Assembly: GCA_017880705.1 (NCBI GenBank)
Contig: JADGRS010000185.1
Location: forward strand, 1-6,544
Origin: Burkholderiales bacterium
GTDB taxonomy: Bacteria; Pseudomonadota; Gammaproteobacteria; Burkholderiales; Usitatibacteraceae
DNA length: 6,544 bases
Reading direction: 5' to 3'
Program-made: the position numbers and the translations under genes
Shown here: positions 1 through 6,382 of the stretch, one piece after another
How positions within the stretch are numbered: the first letter of the stretch is position 1
Layout of the letters: each line of letters begins with the position of its first letter
Notes under the pieces: generated by a model
Told to the model about the DNA's origin: nothing
The model's input: only the letters and a program-made list of their open reading frames with translations
Database searches by the model: none

Positions 1-1609
1 CGCGCACCGCAGCGCGCGGCGTGATGGCGTCGCGATAGGCGATGGGGAAGGCGCTCTCGTAGCGCCGCACGAGGACGGTCGCGCGCTCCTCGCCGAAGGC
101 CTCGATGAGGGCGATCTTGAGGTCGTCCTCCCAGCGCCGCGTCGCGCGCGCGAGGTCCGCCTCGATGGCGTGGATATCGTAGGCCGGCGCATCCTTCGGG
201 TTCGCCCGCACGAGGAGGTGGATGCGCGCGAGCGCGGCGTCCGACAGCTGCACCGTGAACTCCGCCGTCGTGCCCTGCAGGTGGCGCTTCAGGATGTCCT
301 GGATCTTCACGCGGACATCGGTGTTGTAGCTCTCGCGGGGCAGGAACACGAGGCACGAGTAGAAACGCCCGTAGAGGTCGCGGCGGATGAAGGCGCGGGT
401 CTTGCGCCGGTCGCCGAGGCGCAGGATGCCGAGCGCGGTCTCGAGGAGCGTGTCCTCGTCGATCTGGAAGAGCTCGTCGCGCGGATAGGCCTGCAGGATC
501 GCCAGCAGCGCCTTGTACATGTGGCTGTACTGCCGGAAGCCCGCGCGCTCGATCACCTTCGCGACCTTGCGGCGCAGGAGCGGCACCTGCCGCGGGTCCG
601 CGTGATAGGCCGAGGACGTATAGAGGCCCACGAAGCGGCGCTCGCCGACCACCTTGCCCGCGTCGTCGAAGCGCTGCACGCCGATGTAATCCAGGTAGCC
701 CGGGCGGTGGACGCGCGCGCGCGCGTTCGCCTTGGTGAGCACCAGCAGGCGCGGCTCGCGCGCGAGCGCGCGAAGCTGCGCCGGAAGCTCGGCGAAGCTC
801 TGCGAAACGCCGCCCAGCTTCGGCTCGCGCAGCACGCCCAGCCCCGAGCGCGGCACGATTCGCAGCTGGTCCTCGCCCTCGACCGAGGCGAGCTCGTAGT
901 CGCGGTAGCCGAGGAACGTGAAGTGATGGTCCGCGGCCCATTCGAGGAAGGCGCGCGTCTCGTCGGTCTCCTCGCCCCGCAGGAAGGCGGGCGGCGCCTG
1001 CAGCTCCTTCACGATGCCGGTCATGCGCTCGCGCATCATGTCCCAATCCTCGAACGACGCGCGCACGTCGGCGAGGACGTGCAGGATGCCGTTGCCCAGC
1101 TCCTTCAGCTTCGCGACGTCGATCTCGCGGTCCACCTCGACGTGGATGAGCGACTCGTGCCGGCCGTCCTTCCCCGGCGGCCCGAAGGATTGCAGGTGAC
1201 CCTCCTCGTCGCGCCGCGTGGCGAAGATCGGATGGTTGAAGAGGTGCAGCGTGTGCCCCTGGCGATTCACCTCCATCGTCACCGAGTCGACGAGGAACGG
1301 CATCTCGTCGTTCACGATCTCGATCACCGTGTGCGGGCTCGACCAGCCATGCTCCTCGGGGCGCGGATTGTAGACACGCAGCTTCGGCGTCCCCGAGGCG
1401 AACGCGCGAGCGAACGAGAGGTGCGCCATGGCGGCGCCGTACAGGTCCTCGGGCGCGCGGTCCGACAGGTCCTCGGGGTCGACGTTGTCGTAGTAGTGCG
1501 CGATGAATGCGCGCGCTTCCTTCGCCGCGGGCGCCTGCAGCCGCTGGTCGGCGATCCGCAATACCTGCTCGAGGAGCGCCTGCTTCTGCTCGTGGGTGGG
1601 GAAATGCAT
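1..1609 (-). CDS. gdhB: NAD-specific glutamate dehydrogenase, large type, N-terminal part (truncated by window edge)
   Basis: This is the amino-terminal third of the large (about 1,600-residue) bacterial NAD-dependent glutamate dehydrogenase, which deaminates glutamate to 2-oxoglutarate and ammonia in the cytoplasm. Reading down from ATG at 1609-1607 gives 536 codons without a stop, running off the left edge. The protein starts MHFPTHEQKQALLEQ. Family-like stretches are RVYNPRPEEHGW (about 78-89), MPFLVDSVTMEVNRQG (103-118), FTFLGYRDYEL (230-240), HRPGYLDYIGVQRF (301-314), FVGLYTSSAY (326-335) and FYSCLVFLPRESYNTD (416-431). In this family the region carries ACT-like regulatory domains; the catalytic Rossmann domain lies outside the window. 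The start is supported by homologous sequence beginning soon after it and by a weak CAGGCG ribosome site 7-8 nt upstream. The gene is transcribed away from a glutamate importer, which fits glutamate catabolism. Family assignment is from recognition of conserved blocks, not a database search. Confidence 0.93.
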   Translation of the reverse strand, partial: MHFPTHEQKQALLEQVLRIADQRLQAPAAKEARAFIAHYYDNVDPEDLSDRAPEDLYGAAMAHLSFARAFASGTPKLRVYNPRPEEHGWSSPHTVIEIVNDEMPFLVDSVTMEVNRQGHTLHLFNHPIFATRRDEEGHLQSFGPPGKDGRHESLIHVEVDREIDVAKLKELGNGILHVLADVRASFEDWDMMRERMTGIVKELQAPPAFLRGEETDETRAFLEWAADHHFTFLGYRDYELASVEGEDQLRIVPRSGLGVLREPKLGGVSQSFAELPAQLRALAREPRLLVLTKANARARVHRPGYLDYIGVQRFDDAGKVVGERRFVGLYTSSAYHADPRQVPLLRRKVAKVIERAGFRQYSHMYKALLAILQAYPRDELFQIDEDTLLETALGILRLGDRRKTRAFIRRDLYGRFYSCLVFLPRESYNTDVRVKIQDILKRHLQGTTAEFTVQLSDAALARIHLLVRANPKDAPAYDIHAIEADLARATRRWEDDLKIALIEAFGEERATVLVRRYESAFPIAYRDAITPRAAVR

Positions 1610-1637
1610 GGGAACGCCTGCCGAACCGAAAGCGTGA

Positions 1638-1667
1638 TTGTCCTCCAAACCGTGACCGGGGTATCCT
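1638..1667 (+). promoter_or_regulatory. Candidate sigma70-type promoter for the glt operon
   Basis: TTGTCC at 1638-1643 (4 of 6 matches to TTGACA) and TATCCT at 1662-1667 (4 of 6 matches to TATAAT) are separated by 18 bp. Transcription would start near 1674, leaving a leader of about 70 nt before gltI. This is the best match I could find in the 133-bp divergent spacer. No equally good promoter was found for the dehydrogenase on the other strand; TAGGAT on the minus strand (1668-1663) lacks a convincing -35. The call rests on consensus matching by eye. Confidence 0.35.
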
Positions 1668-1668
1668 A

Positions 1669-1683
1669 GCCGCAAGAAGCGGC
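1669..1683. promoter_or_regulatory. Small dyad in the divergent spacer, possible operator or leader hairpin
   Basis: GCCGC (1669-1673) and GCGGC (1679-1683) are perfect 5-bp inverted arms around AAGAA. The dyad sits directly downstream of the candidate -10 element, at the predicted transcription start. It could be a regulator half-site pair or a short leader hairpin. Five GC-only base pairs can easily arise by chance in DNA this GC-rich, so no function is claimed. Confidence 0.2.
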
Positions 1684-1730
1684 CGGTCCTCTCGGAAGCG
1701 TCTCCCAGCCGCCACCCTCATTCCCAACCC

Positions 1731-1736
1731 AGGAGG
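1731..1736 (+). promoter_or_regulatory. Strong ribosome binding site of gltI
   Basis: AGGAGG lies 6 nt before the ATG at 1743, a near-ideal Shine-Dalgarno sequence. It is clearly stronger than the sites before gltJ, gltK and gltL, which have only G-rich or short purine stretches. This fits high production of the binding protein relative to the other transporter parts. Confidence 0.85.
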
Positions 1737-1742
1737 TTTCAA

Positions 1743-2642
1743 ATGCACCGCACCCTGAAGGCCGCCGTAGCGGCCCTGGCCTGCTCGCTTGCCGCCGCGC
1801 CGGCCCTCGCCCAGACAATCGACAAGATCAAGCAGACCGGAGCCATCACGGTCGGCAACCGCGACGCCTCGATCCCGTTCTCGTATTACGACGACCAGCA
1901 GAAGCCCATCGGCTACGCGATGGACATCTGCGCGCAGATCGTCGACGCGGTGAAGAAGGAGCTGAAGATGCCGAACCTCGAGGTGAAGTACCAGCTGGTC
2001 ACCTCGGCCAACCGCATCCCGCTGCTCGCCAACGGCACCGTGGACATGGAGTGCGGCTCGACCACCAACAACCTCGACCGCGAGAAGCAGGTGAGCTTCA
2101 CCAACACCCACTTCGTGACCGCGAACCGCTGGAGCGCGAAGAAGTCCTACAACATCAAGTCGCTCGCCGACCTGAAGGGCAAGACGATCGTCTCGACGGC
2201 GGGCACGACCAACATCAAGCAGATCACCGAGATCAACGCCGCGCAGAACCTCGGCATGAACATCGTCTCGGCCAACGGGCATCCGGAGGCCTTCCAGATG
2301 GTGGAGACGGGCCGCGCGGTCGCGTTCGTGATGGACGACATCCTGCTCTACAGCCTGGCCGCGCAATCGCGCACCCCGGGCGACTACGAGATCTCCAGCG
2401 TCGCGCTTTCGGTCGAGCCGTACGGGATCATGGTGCGCAAGGACGATCCGGCATTCAAGAAGATTGCGGACAACGCGACCTCGGCCCTGTACAAGTCCGG
2501 CGCGATCAACGGGATCTACGACAAGTGGTTCCTGAAGCCCATCCCGCCCAAGGGACTCAACCTCAACGTCCCGATGAGCGCCTCGCTGAAGAAGGTGCTC
2601 GCGGCGCCGACCGACTCGGGCGAGCCGGCCGCCTACCAGTAA
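1743..2642 (+). CDS. gltI: Glutamate/aspartate ABC importer, periplasmic substrate-binding protein
   Basis: This 299-residue periplasmic protein captures glutamate or aspartate and delivers it to the GltJK membrane channel. Residues 1-23 form a Sec signal peptide: basic MHRTLK, a hydrophobic Ala/Leu core, and A-L-A just before Gln24. There is no proper lipobox, so it should be soluble. The mature part is a family 3 (SBP_bac_3) binding protein with the GltI pattern: VGNRDASIPFSYYD (37-50), TSANRIPLL (87-95), DMECGSTTNN (101-110), TAGTT (152-156), GRAVAFVMDD (190-199) and YGIMVRKDDP (227-236). It ends near KWFLKPIPPKGLNLN (261-275), which closely resembles E. coli GltI. Conserved ligand-site candidates, by analogy with that protein, are R40, S88, R91, T107, T155, H180 and D198/D199. 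The length is normal. The ATG is fixed by the strong AGGAGG and the signal peptide. It is first in the gltIJKL operon, followed by a hairpin before gltJ. Confidence 0.96.
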   Translation: MHRTLKAAVAALACSLAAAPALAQTIDKIKQTGAITVGNRDASIPFSYYDDQQKPIGYAMDICAQIVDAVKKELKMPNLEVKYQLVTSANRIPLLANGTVDMECGSTTNNLDREKQVSFTNTHFVTANRWSAKKSYNIKSLADLKGKTIVSTAGTTNIKQITEINAAQNLGMNIVSANGHPEAFQMVETGRAVAFVMDDILLYSLAAQSRTPGDYEISSVALSVEPYGIMVRKDDPAFKKIADNATSALYKSGAINGIYDKWFLKPIPPKGLNLNVPMSASLKKVLAAPTDSGEPAAYQ

Positions 2643-2654
2643 CGCGTTCGTACG

Positions 2655-2685
2655 ACGGGAGACCGCACGGTCTCCCGTTTTCTTT
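2655..2685 (+). terminator. Intrinsic terminator or attenuator between gltI and gltJ
   Basis: ACGGGAGACC (2655-2664) pairs perfectly over 10 bp with GGTCTCCCGT (2669-2678) around a GCAC loop, followed at once by TTTTCTTT (2678-2685). This is the classic form of a Rho-independent terminator, inside the 55-bp gap between the gltI stop and the gltJ start. gltJ, gltK and gltL have no visible promoter of their own after it, so it most likely lets part of the transcripts through and keeps the binding protein in excess. It could also protect the gltI mRNA end from 3' exonucleases. Confidence 0.82.
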
Positions 2686-2697
2686 GCGGGGGCTCGA

Positions 2698-3447
2698 GTG
2701 GGATACAACTGGAACTGGGGAATCCTGTTTCAGCCCGAGCCGGGCGGGACGGGGACTTTCCTGCACTACCTCGTCGTGGGCCTCGGCTGGTCGATCGTCA
2801 CCGCGCTTTGCGCGTGGGTGATCGCGCTCGTCATCGGCTCTCTGGTGGGAACGCTGCGCACCACCACGAGCCCATGGGTCGTGAAGATCGGCAACGGCTA
2901 CGTCGAGATCTTCCGCAACATCCCGCTCATCGTCCAGATGTTCCTGTGGTTCTTCGTGTTTCCCGAGTTCCTCCCGAAGGGGATGGGCGACGCGATCAAG
3001 CAGATGCCGCCGCCATGGAGCGTCTTCGTTCCGGCGGTGCTCTGCCTCGCCGTCTTCACTTCGGTGCGCGTCGCCGAGCAGGTGCGCGCCGGTATCCAGT
3101 CGCTGCCGCGCGGCCAGCGCATGGCCGGCACCGCGATGGGCCTCACGCAATTCCAGACCTACGTGCACGTGATCCTGCCGCAGGCCTTCCGCATCATCAT
3201 GCCCCCGCTCACCTCGGAGTTCATGAACATCATCAAGAACTCCTCCGTCGCCCTCACCATCGGCTTGATGGAGCTCACGGGGCGCGCGCGCGCGATGCAG
3301 GAATTCACGTTCCAGGTGTTCGAGGCGTTCGCGGCGGCGACGGTGCTCTACCTCATCACCAACATGGTGGTGGTGCTCGGCATGCGCGCGCTCGAGCGCA
3401 AGATCCGCGTTCCGGGGCTCATCGCCGTGCAGGCCGGGGGGCACTGA
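2698..3447 (+). CDS. gltJ: Glutamate/aspartate ABC importer, permease subunit GltJ
   Basis: This 249-residue inner-membrane permease forms half of the translocation path for glutamate/aspartate together with GltK. It belongs to the His/Glu/Gln/Arg/opine (HisMQ) type of binding-protein-dependent permeases. The N-terminal MGYNWNWGI matches the start of E. coli GltJ, which supports the GTG codon at 2698 preceded by a G-rich run at 2688-2692. Hydrophobic segments lie at about 26-52, 74-92, 108-124 and 205-230. The conserved ELFRN-like motif is VEIFRNIPLIVQ (69-80). The cytoplasmic EAA loop, which contacts the ATPase, runs from EQVRAGIQSLPRGQ (127-140) to GLTQFQTYVHVILPQAFR (148-165). NIIKNSSVALTIGL (177-190) is also typical. 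Length is as expected for the family (about 246). The gene lies 55 bp after gltI, behind a terminator-like hairpin, and ends directly against gltK. Confidence 0.95.
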   Translation: MGYNWNWGILFQPEPGGTGTFLHYLVVGLGWSIVTALCAWVIALVIGSLVGTLRTTTSPWVVKIGNGYVEIFRNIPLIVQMFLWFFVFPEFLPKGMGDAIKQMPPPWSVFVPAVLCLAVFTSVRVAEQVRAGIQSLPRGQRMAGTAMGLTQFQTYVHVILPQAFRIIMPPLTSEFMNIIKNSSVALTIGLMELTGRARAMQEFTFQVFEAFAAATVLYLITNMVVVLGMRALERKIRVPGLIAVQAGGH

Positions 3448-4140
3448 GTGGACTCCGGTTTCGACTGGGGCGTCATCCAGCGGTCGCTGCCGTACCTGTT
3501 CCTCACGGGCATGAAGTTCACGCTCGCGCTCACCGCCTTCGCCATGACCGGCGGCATCATCTTCGGGACGATCCTCGCGATGATGCGCCTGTCGAGCATG
3601 AGGGCCGTCTCGGCGATCGCGGGCGCGTACGTGAACCTGATGCGCTCGATTCCGCTGGTGCTCGTGATCTTCTGGTTCTACTTCTGCGCGCCGTACATCG
3701 GCATGTGGCTGACGAGCGCGCCGCGGCCGGTGCAGGTCGGTCCCGAATACTCCGCCTTCCTCACGTTCACCATGTTCGAGGCCGCGTACTACTGCGAGAT
3801 CATGCGCGCCGGCATCCAGTCGATCGCGCGCGGGCAGGTGTGGTCGGGCTACGCGCTCGGGCTCAACTACTGGCAGACGATGGGCCACATCGTGCTGCCC
3901 CAGGCTTTCCGCAACATGGTGCCGGTGCTCCTCACGCAGACGATCATCCTCTTCCAGGACACGTCGCTCGTGTACGTCATCTCGGCGACGGACTTCCTCG
4001 GCGCGGCGGCGAAGATCGCCAATCGCGACTACCGCCTCGTCGAGATGTATTCGTTCGCGGCGGTGGTGTACTTCATCGTCTCCTTCGGCCTGTCGCTGAT
4101 GGTGAAACGGCTGCAGGTGAGAATCGCAGTGATCCGATAG
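3448..4140 (+). CDS. gltK: Glutamate/aspartate ABC importer, permease subunit GltK
   Basis: This 230-residue inner-membrane permease pairs with GltJ. It starts with GTG at 3448, the base after the gltJ TGA, so the two are probably translationally coupled; GGGGGG (3436-3441) may serve as a poor ribosome site. The start MDSGFDWGVIQRSLPYL resembles E. coli GltK (FDW..I..SLPYL), which supports this codon over the internal Met22. Motifs seen: MRLSSM (46-51), AYVNLMRSIPLVLVIFWFY (60-78), FEAAYYCEIMRAGIQSIARGQ spanning 110-130, GLNYWQTMGHIVLPQAFR (138-155) as the rest of the EAA loop, and ILFQDTSLVYVIS (167-179). Hydrophobic segments fall at about 12-44, 66-86, 100-116, 157-178 and 202-219. Nothing is missing relative to the family. 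gltL follows after 14 bp. Confidence 0.95.
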   Translation: MDSGFDWGVIQRSLPYLFLTGMKFTLALTAFAMTGGIIFGTILAMMRLSSMRAVSAIAGAYVNLMRSIPLVLVIFWFYFCAPYIGMWLTSAPRPVQVGPEYSAFLTFTMFEAAYYCEIMRAGIQSIARGQVWSGYALGLNYWQTMGHIVLPQAFRNMVPVLLTQTIILFQDTSLVYVISATDFLGAAAKIANRDYRLVEMYSFAAVVYFIVSFGLSLMVKRLQVRIAVIR

Positions 4141-4154
4141 GAACCAGAGTCGCC

Positions 4155-4883
4155 ATGATCTCGATCAAAGACGTCAGCAAGTGGTACGGCCCGTTCCAGG
4201 TGCTCACCGACTGCACGACCGAGGTGTCGAAGGGCGAAGTGGTCGTCGTATGCGGCCCGTCGGGAAGCGGCAAGTCGACGCTCATCAAGACGGTGAACGG
4301 CCTCGAGCCCTTCCAGAAGGGCGTGATCACCGTCGAGGGAGTGTCGGTCGGCGACCCCAAGACCAACCTGTCGAAGCTTCGCTCGCGCATCGGCATGGTG
4401 TTCCAGAATTTCGAGCTCTTCCCGCACATGACGGTCGCGAAGAACCTCACGCTCGCGCAGGTGGAGGTGCTGCGCCGGCCCGAGGGCGAGGCGCTCGAAA
4501 AGGGATTGAAGCTCCTCGATCGCGTCGGGCTCCTGGCCCACAAGGACAAGTTTCCGGGACAGCTCTCCGGGGGCCAGCAACAGCGCGTGGCGATCGCGCG
4601 CGCGCTTTCGATGGATCCCATCGCGATGCTCTTCGACGAGCCCACCTCGGCGCTCGATCCCGAGATGATCAACGAGGTGCTCGACGTGATGGTCGGGCTC
4701 GCCAAGGAAGGCATGACGATGATGGTGGTCACGCACGAGATGGGATTCGCGCGCAAGGTCGCGAACCGCGTGATTTTCATGGACAAGGGCCAGATCGTCG
4801 AGGATCTTCCCAAGGACGACTTCTTCGGCAAGCCGCGCTCCGAGCGCGCCCAGCAATTCCTGTCCAAGATCCTGCATCATTGA
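4155..4883 (+). CDS. gltL: Glutamate/aspartate ABC importer, ATP-binding subunit
   Basis: This 242-residue cytoplasmic ATPase drives the GltJK channel. All ABC motifs are present and intact: Walker A GPSGSGKST (34-42), Q-loop Gln84 in GMVFQNFELFPH (80-91), signature LSGGQQQRVAIARAL (137-151), Walker B IAMLFDEP (156-163) with D161 and catalytic E162, D-loop SALD (165-168), and switch H194 in VTHEMGFARKVANRVIF. The N-terminal segment (KDVSKWYGPFQVLTDC) and the C-terminal FLSKIL closely match E. coli GltL (241 residues), so this is an amino-acid (PAAT) importer ATPase. The ATG at 4155 gives the family-standard start MISIKDVSKWYG. The frame stays open far upstream inside gltK, but that extension is not coding. 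It lies 14 bp after gltK, with only weak purine stretches as a ribosome site. It is the last gene of the operon. Confidence 0.96.
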   Translation: MISIKDVSKWYGPFQVLTDCTTEVSKGEVVVVCGPSGSGKSTLIKTVNGLEPFQKGVITVEGVSVGDPKTNLSKLRSRIGMVFQNFELFPHMTVAKNLTLAQVEVLRRPEGEALEKGLKLLDRVGLLAHKDKFPGQLSGGQQQRVAIARALSMDPIAMLFDEPTSALDPEMINEVLDVMVGLAKEGMTMMVVTHEMGFARKVANRVIFMDKGQIVEDLPKDDFFGKPRSERAQQFLSKILHH

Positions 4884-4989
4884 TGTGACGGACGGCACAG
4901 ATTTTCCGCCCCGGCCGCCCCCAGGCCCGCCGGGGCGCGCCACGTGGAAATCATTGACGAAACGGCCCTTTTTAGCCAGACTCCGCTCT
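4884..4989 (+). other. Spacer after gltL with a GC-rich dyad
   Basis: CGCCCCGGC (4907-4915) and GCCGGGGCG (4929-4937) are perfect 9-bp inverted arms with a 13-nt loop. No T-tract follows, so this is not a standard intrinsic terminator, although a Rho-type or mRNA 3'-end role is possible. The frame of the downstream gene is open back to GTG 4885, but its codons here include CCA, TCA, TTG, TTA and AGA, which are rare in the neighbouring genes. The implied peptide is proline-rich and unlike a protein start. I therefore treat this stretch as non-coding. Confidence 0.5.
4954..4982 (+). promoter_or_regulatory. Weak candidate promoter for the uncharacterised exported protein gene
   Basis: TTGACG (4954-4959, 5 of 6 matches to the -35 consensus) is followed after 17 bp by CAGACT (4977-4982, 3 of 6 matches to the -10). 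The -35 is good but the -10 is poor. If used, transcription would begin at or next to the ATG at 4990, giving a leaderless or nearly leaderless mRNA. That would fit the lack of any Shine-Dalgarno sequence before that ATG. Confidence 0.2.
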
Positions 4990-6084
4990 ATGAACCGCCT
5001 TACGGCCATCGGCCTGGCATCTCTTGTCGCCTATGGGCTGCTGATCACGACCAAGTACACGGGGGTCGTATCGGCGGCGCGCGACGAGAAAGGCGTCTCA
5101 TCGTCCACGGCAAGCGACGACGCCGCGATGCGCGCGGTGGTGATGAGCGTGCGTGGCGAGCCGCAGCACAAGACCCTCGTTGCGCCTGCGCCGCTGCCTC
5201 GCGCGGAGCAGATGCGCGCTTCGCCCGCGGCGGTCGATTTCCGCGCCGCGCGCGACCTGAAGTCCTTCGTCGACGGCATCAACTCGCGCCGCCCGGGCCT
5301 CACGGCCGACGAGCGCTACTACCTCGCGCGTGCGCTGGAGGAGTGCCAGTTCACCACCACGATCAACGAGGACCTCGCCGCCTACAGCGCCAAGCAGCGC
5401 AAGCAATTCATGCAAAGCCTCACGGTGGGCGACACGAACAACACCAAGCGCATCGCCGCTTACGACGCCTCCGACAACACGCAGCGTTGCATGCGTTTCC
5501 AGGGCACCAAGATCGCGCAGAAGGACATCGAGGACCTGTTCCTCGCCGCCGCGCAGCAGGGCGATGCCCGGGCCCAGGCGCGCTTGCTGGTGGCCGACTT
5601 GAACGCAAAGCTCCAGGCGAACCACGCCACGGACCAGACCAGCGCGACCACGACGCGCGCGCCCGTCGTCGCCGACGGCATGTCGCAGATCATCGGGCTC
5701 CTCCAGACGCGCGATCCCGAGGCGATGATGATCGTCGGCAACTTCCTCGCGCAGTCCGCGGTCGCCAACCAGCTGCACATCGGCCCCAACGGCGAAGTTC
5801 CCGAGCCCTCGGCGTTCCTGGGCGCGTTCTCGCTCGTGGCCTGCGACATGACCTCCGATTGCGTGACGCTCAACCGCGAGCCGCAGCTCGCGTGCGCTTT
5901 CAGCGGCTACTGCAACGCGCAGACGTTCGAGGAGCTCTACCAGGACTTCCTCGCGTCGCCGTACTCGTACGCGACGGCGGCGCGCTACCGCAACATCATC
6001 CACACGGCCATCAACACGCAAAACTGGTCGTTGATCGGCCTGTCGCCCACCGCGCCGATCGCGACCAGCACCTCCGGCCCCTAA
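4990..6084 (+). CDS. Uncharacterised membrane-anchored or exported protein with six cysteines
   Basis: I do not recognise a named family for this 364-residue protein. Residues 5-20 (TAIGLASLVAYGLLIT) form a hydrophobic signal or anchor helix after MNR, so the rest should be periplasmic. Residues 30-80 are low-complexity and Ala/Ser-rich, probably a linker. LFLAAAQQGDARAQARLL (183-200) resembles one Sel1-like/TPR-type helical repeat, with a possible second at DPEAMMIVGNFLA (242-254). Cysteines are at 119, 167, 285, 291, 302 and 308; the last four have symmetric spacing C-x5-C-x10-C-x5-C, compatible with disulfides. A Thr/Ala-rich stretch (213-225) separates the helical parts, and the tail (350-364) is Pro/Ser/Thr-rich. 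ATG 4990 was chosen because the in-frame upstream extension to GTG 4885 has poor codon use and no protein-like start, although no clear ribosome site precedes 4990. Its third-position GC bias and continuous frame indicate a real gene. The function is unknown. Confidence 0.8.
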   Translation: MNRLTAIGLASLVAYGLLITTKYTGVVSAARDEKGVSSSTASDDAAMRAVVMSVRGEPQHKTLVAPAPLPRAEQMRASPAAVDFRAARDLKSFVDGINSRRPGLTADERYYLARALEECQFTTTINEDLAAYSAKQRKQFMQSLTVGDTNNTKRIAAYDASDNTQRCMRFQGTKIAQKDIEDLFLAAAQQGDARAQARLLVADLNAKLQANHATDQTSATTTRAPVVADGMSQIIGLLQTRDPEAMMIVGNFLAQSAVANQLHIGPNGEVPEPSAFLGAFSLVACDMTSDCVTLNREPQLACAFSGYCNAQTFEELYQDFLASPYSYATAARYRNIIHTAINTQNWSLIGLSPTAPIATSTSGP

Positions 6085-6101
6085 CGCGGCCTTGGCCGCG
6101 T
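6084..6101. repeat. Perfect short hairpin at the gene junction
   Basis: ACGCGGCC (6084-6091) and GGCCGCGT (6094-6101) are perfect 8-bp arms around TT. The dyad begins at the last base of the upstream stop codon and covers the earliest possible start (TTG 6092) of the next gene. No T-run follows. A 2-nt RNA loop is too tight, so the stem would open by one or two pairs. It may be a weak terminator, a translation-limiting structure, or just sequence compatible with a protein-binding palindrome. Confidence 0.45.
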
Positions 6102-6382
6102 GGCATCGCCGCTCCGCAAGGGGCTTCCTCGTGATCTCGATCCATGCGCAGCCGGGAGCGCGCCGCACCGAAGTCGCGGGCCCTCATGGCGACAGCCTGA
6201 AGATCCGCGTCGCCGCCCCCGCGCTCGAGGATCGGGCGAACGACGCGCTTGTCGAGTTCATCGCGAAGAAGCTGGGTGTCGCCAGGCGCGACGTGGCGCT
6301 CCTGAGCGGCGCGAAATCCCGCGAGAAGCGCTTCGAGATCCGCGCTACATGCGACCCCGCTACTTTGCTTCAGAACACTTAA
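6092..6382 (+). CDS. yggU: DUF167 / YggU-family small protein (UPF0235)
   Basis: This 96-residue protein belongs to the DUF167 (YggU, UPF0235) family of small alpha/beta proteins, whose function is not established. The core pattern is clear: ISIHAQPGARRTEVAG (15-30), HGDSLKIRVAAPALEDRAN (32-50), a helix ALVEFIAKKLGV (52-63), and LLSGAKSREKRFEI (70-83). Family members usually have AAPP-x-[DE]GKAN; here it is AAPALEDRAN, a mild divergence. The start is uncertain. TTG 6092 keeps a Trp-containing N-terminal stretch (MAAWHRRSARGFLVIS) typical of relatives, but it lies inside a hairpin and has no ribosome site. GTG 6131 has AAGGGG (6118-6123) at 7-nt spacing and would give 83 residues starting at the first core strand. 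I list the longer form. It lies 7 bp after the preceding gene on the same strand and ends where a long inverted repeat begins. Confidence 0.85.
   Translation: MAAWHRRSARGFLVISIHAQPGARRTEVAGPHGDSLKIRVAAPALEDRANDALVEFIAKKLGVARRDVALLSGAKSREKRFEIRATCDPATLLQNT

Noticed and set aside
170..1669. Long open frame (499 codons) on the plus strand, opposite the glutamate dehydrogenase
   Set aside because: It is antisense to a clearly recognisable protein. Its translation is Arg/Leu/Val/Glu-rich with no family pattern, as expected from the opposite strand of GC-rich coding DNA.
1776..1787. Cys14 of GltI as a lipoprotein attachment site
   Set aside because: The residues before it are Ala-Leu-Ala rather than Leu-x-[Gly/Ala], the hydrophobic core would be too short, and a good signal peptidase I site (Ala-Leu-Ala before Gln24) follows.
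2563..3888. Long open frame (441 codons) on the minus strand, opposite gltI end, gltJ and gltK
   Set aside because: The translation is dominated by His, Arg, Asp and Glu with no domain pattern, and it lies opposite well-identified permease genes.
2808..4883. A 691-codon plus-strand open frame ending with GltL, which could be read as a fusion protein
   Set aside because: Only the last 242 codons are GltL. The upstream part is the wrong frame of gltJ and gltK, with compositionally biased non-protein-like sequence, and ATG 4155 gives the normal family start.
4907..4937. Intrinsic terminator after gltL
   Set aside because: The 9-bp GC-rich dyad has no T-tract on either side in the right orientation, so I list it only as a dyad in the spacer.
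4885..4989. GTG 4885 as start of the exported protein, nearly coupled to gltL
   Set aside because: The added 35 residues are proline-rich and would place a hydrophilic stretch before the signal helix, and the codons used (TTA, AGA, TCA, CCA) are rare in this window.
5098..6168. Long open frame (356 codons) on the minus strand, opposite the exported protein
   Set aside because: Its translation is Arg/Val/Leu/Ala-rich and featureless. The plus-strand frame has a hydrophobic signal segment, patterned cysteines and helical repeats, so it is the coding one.
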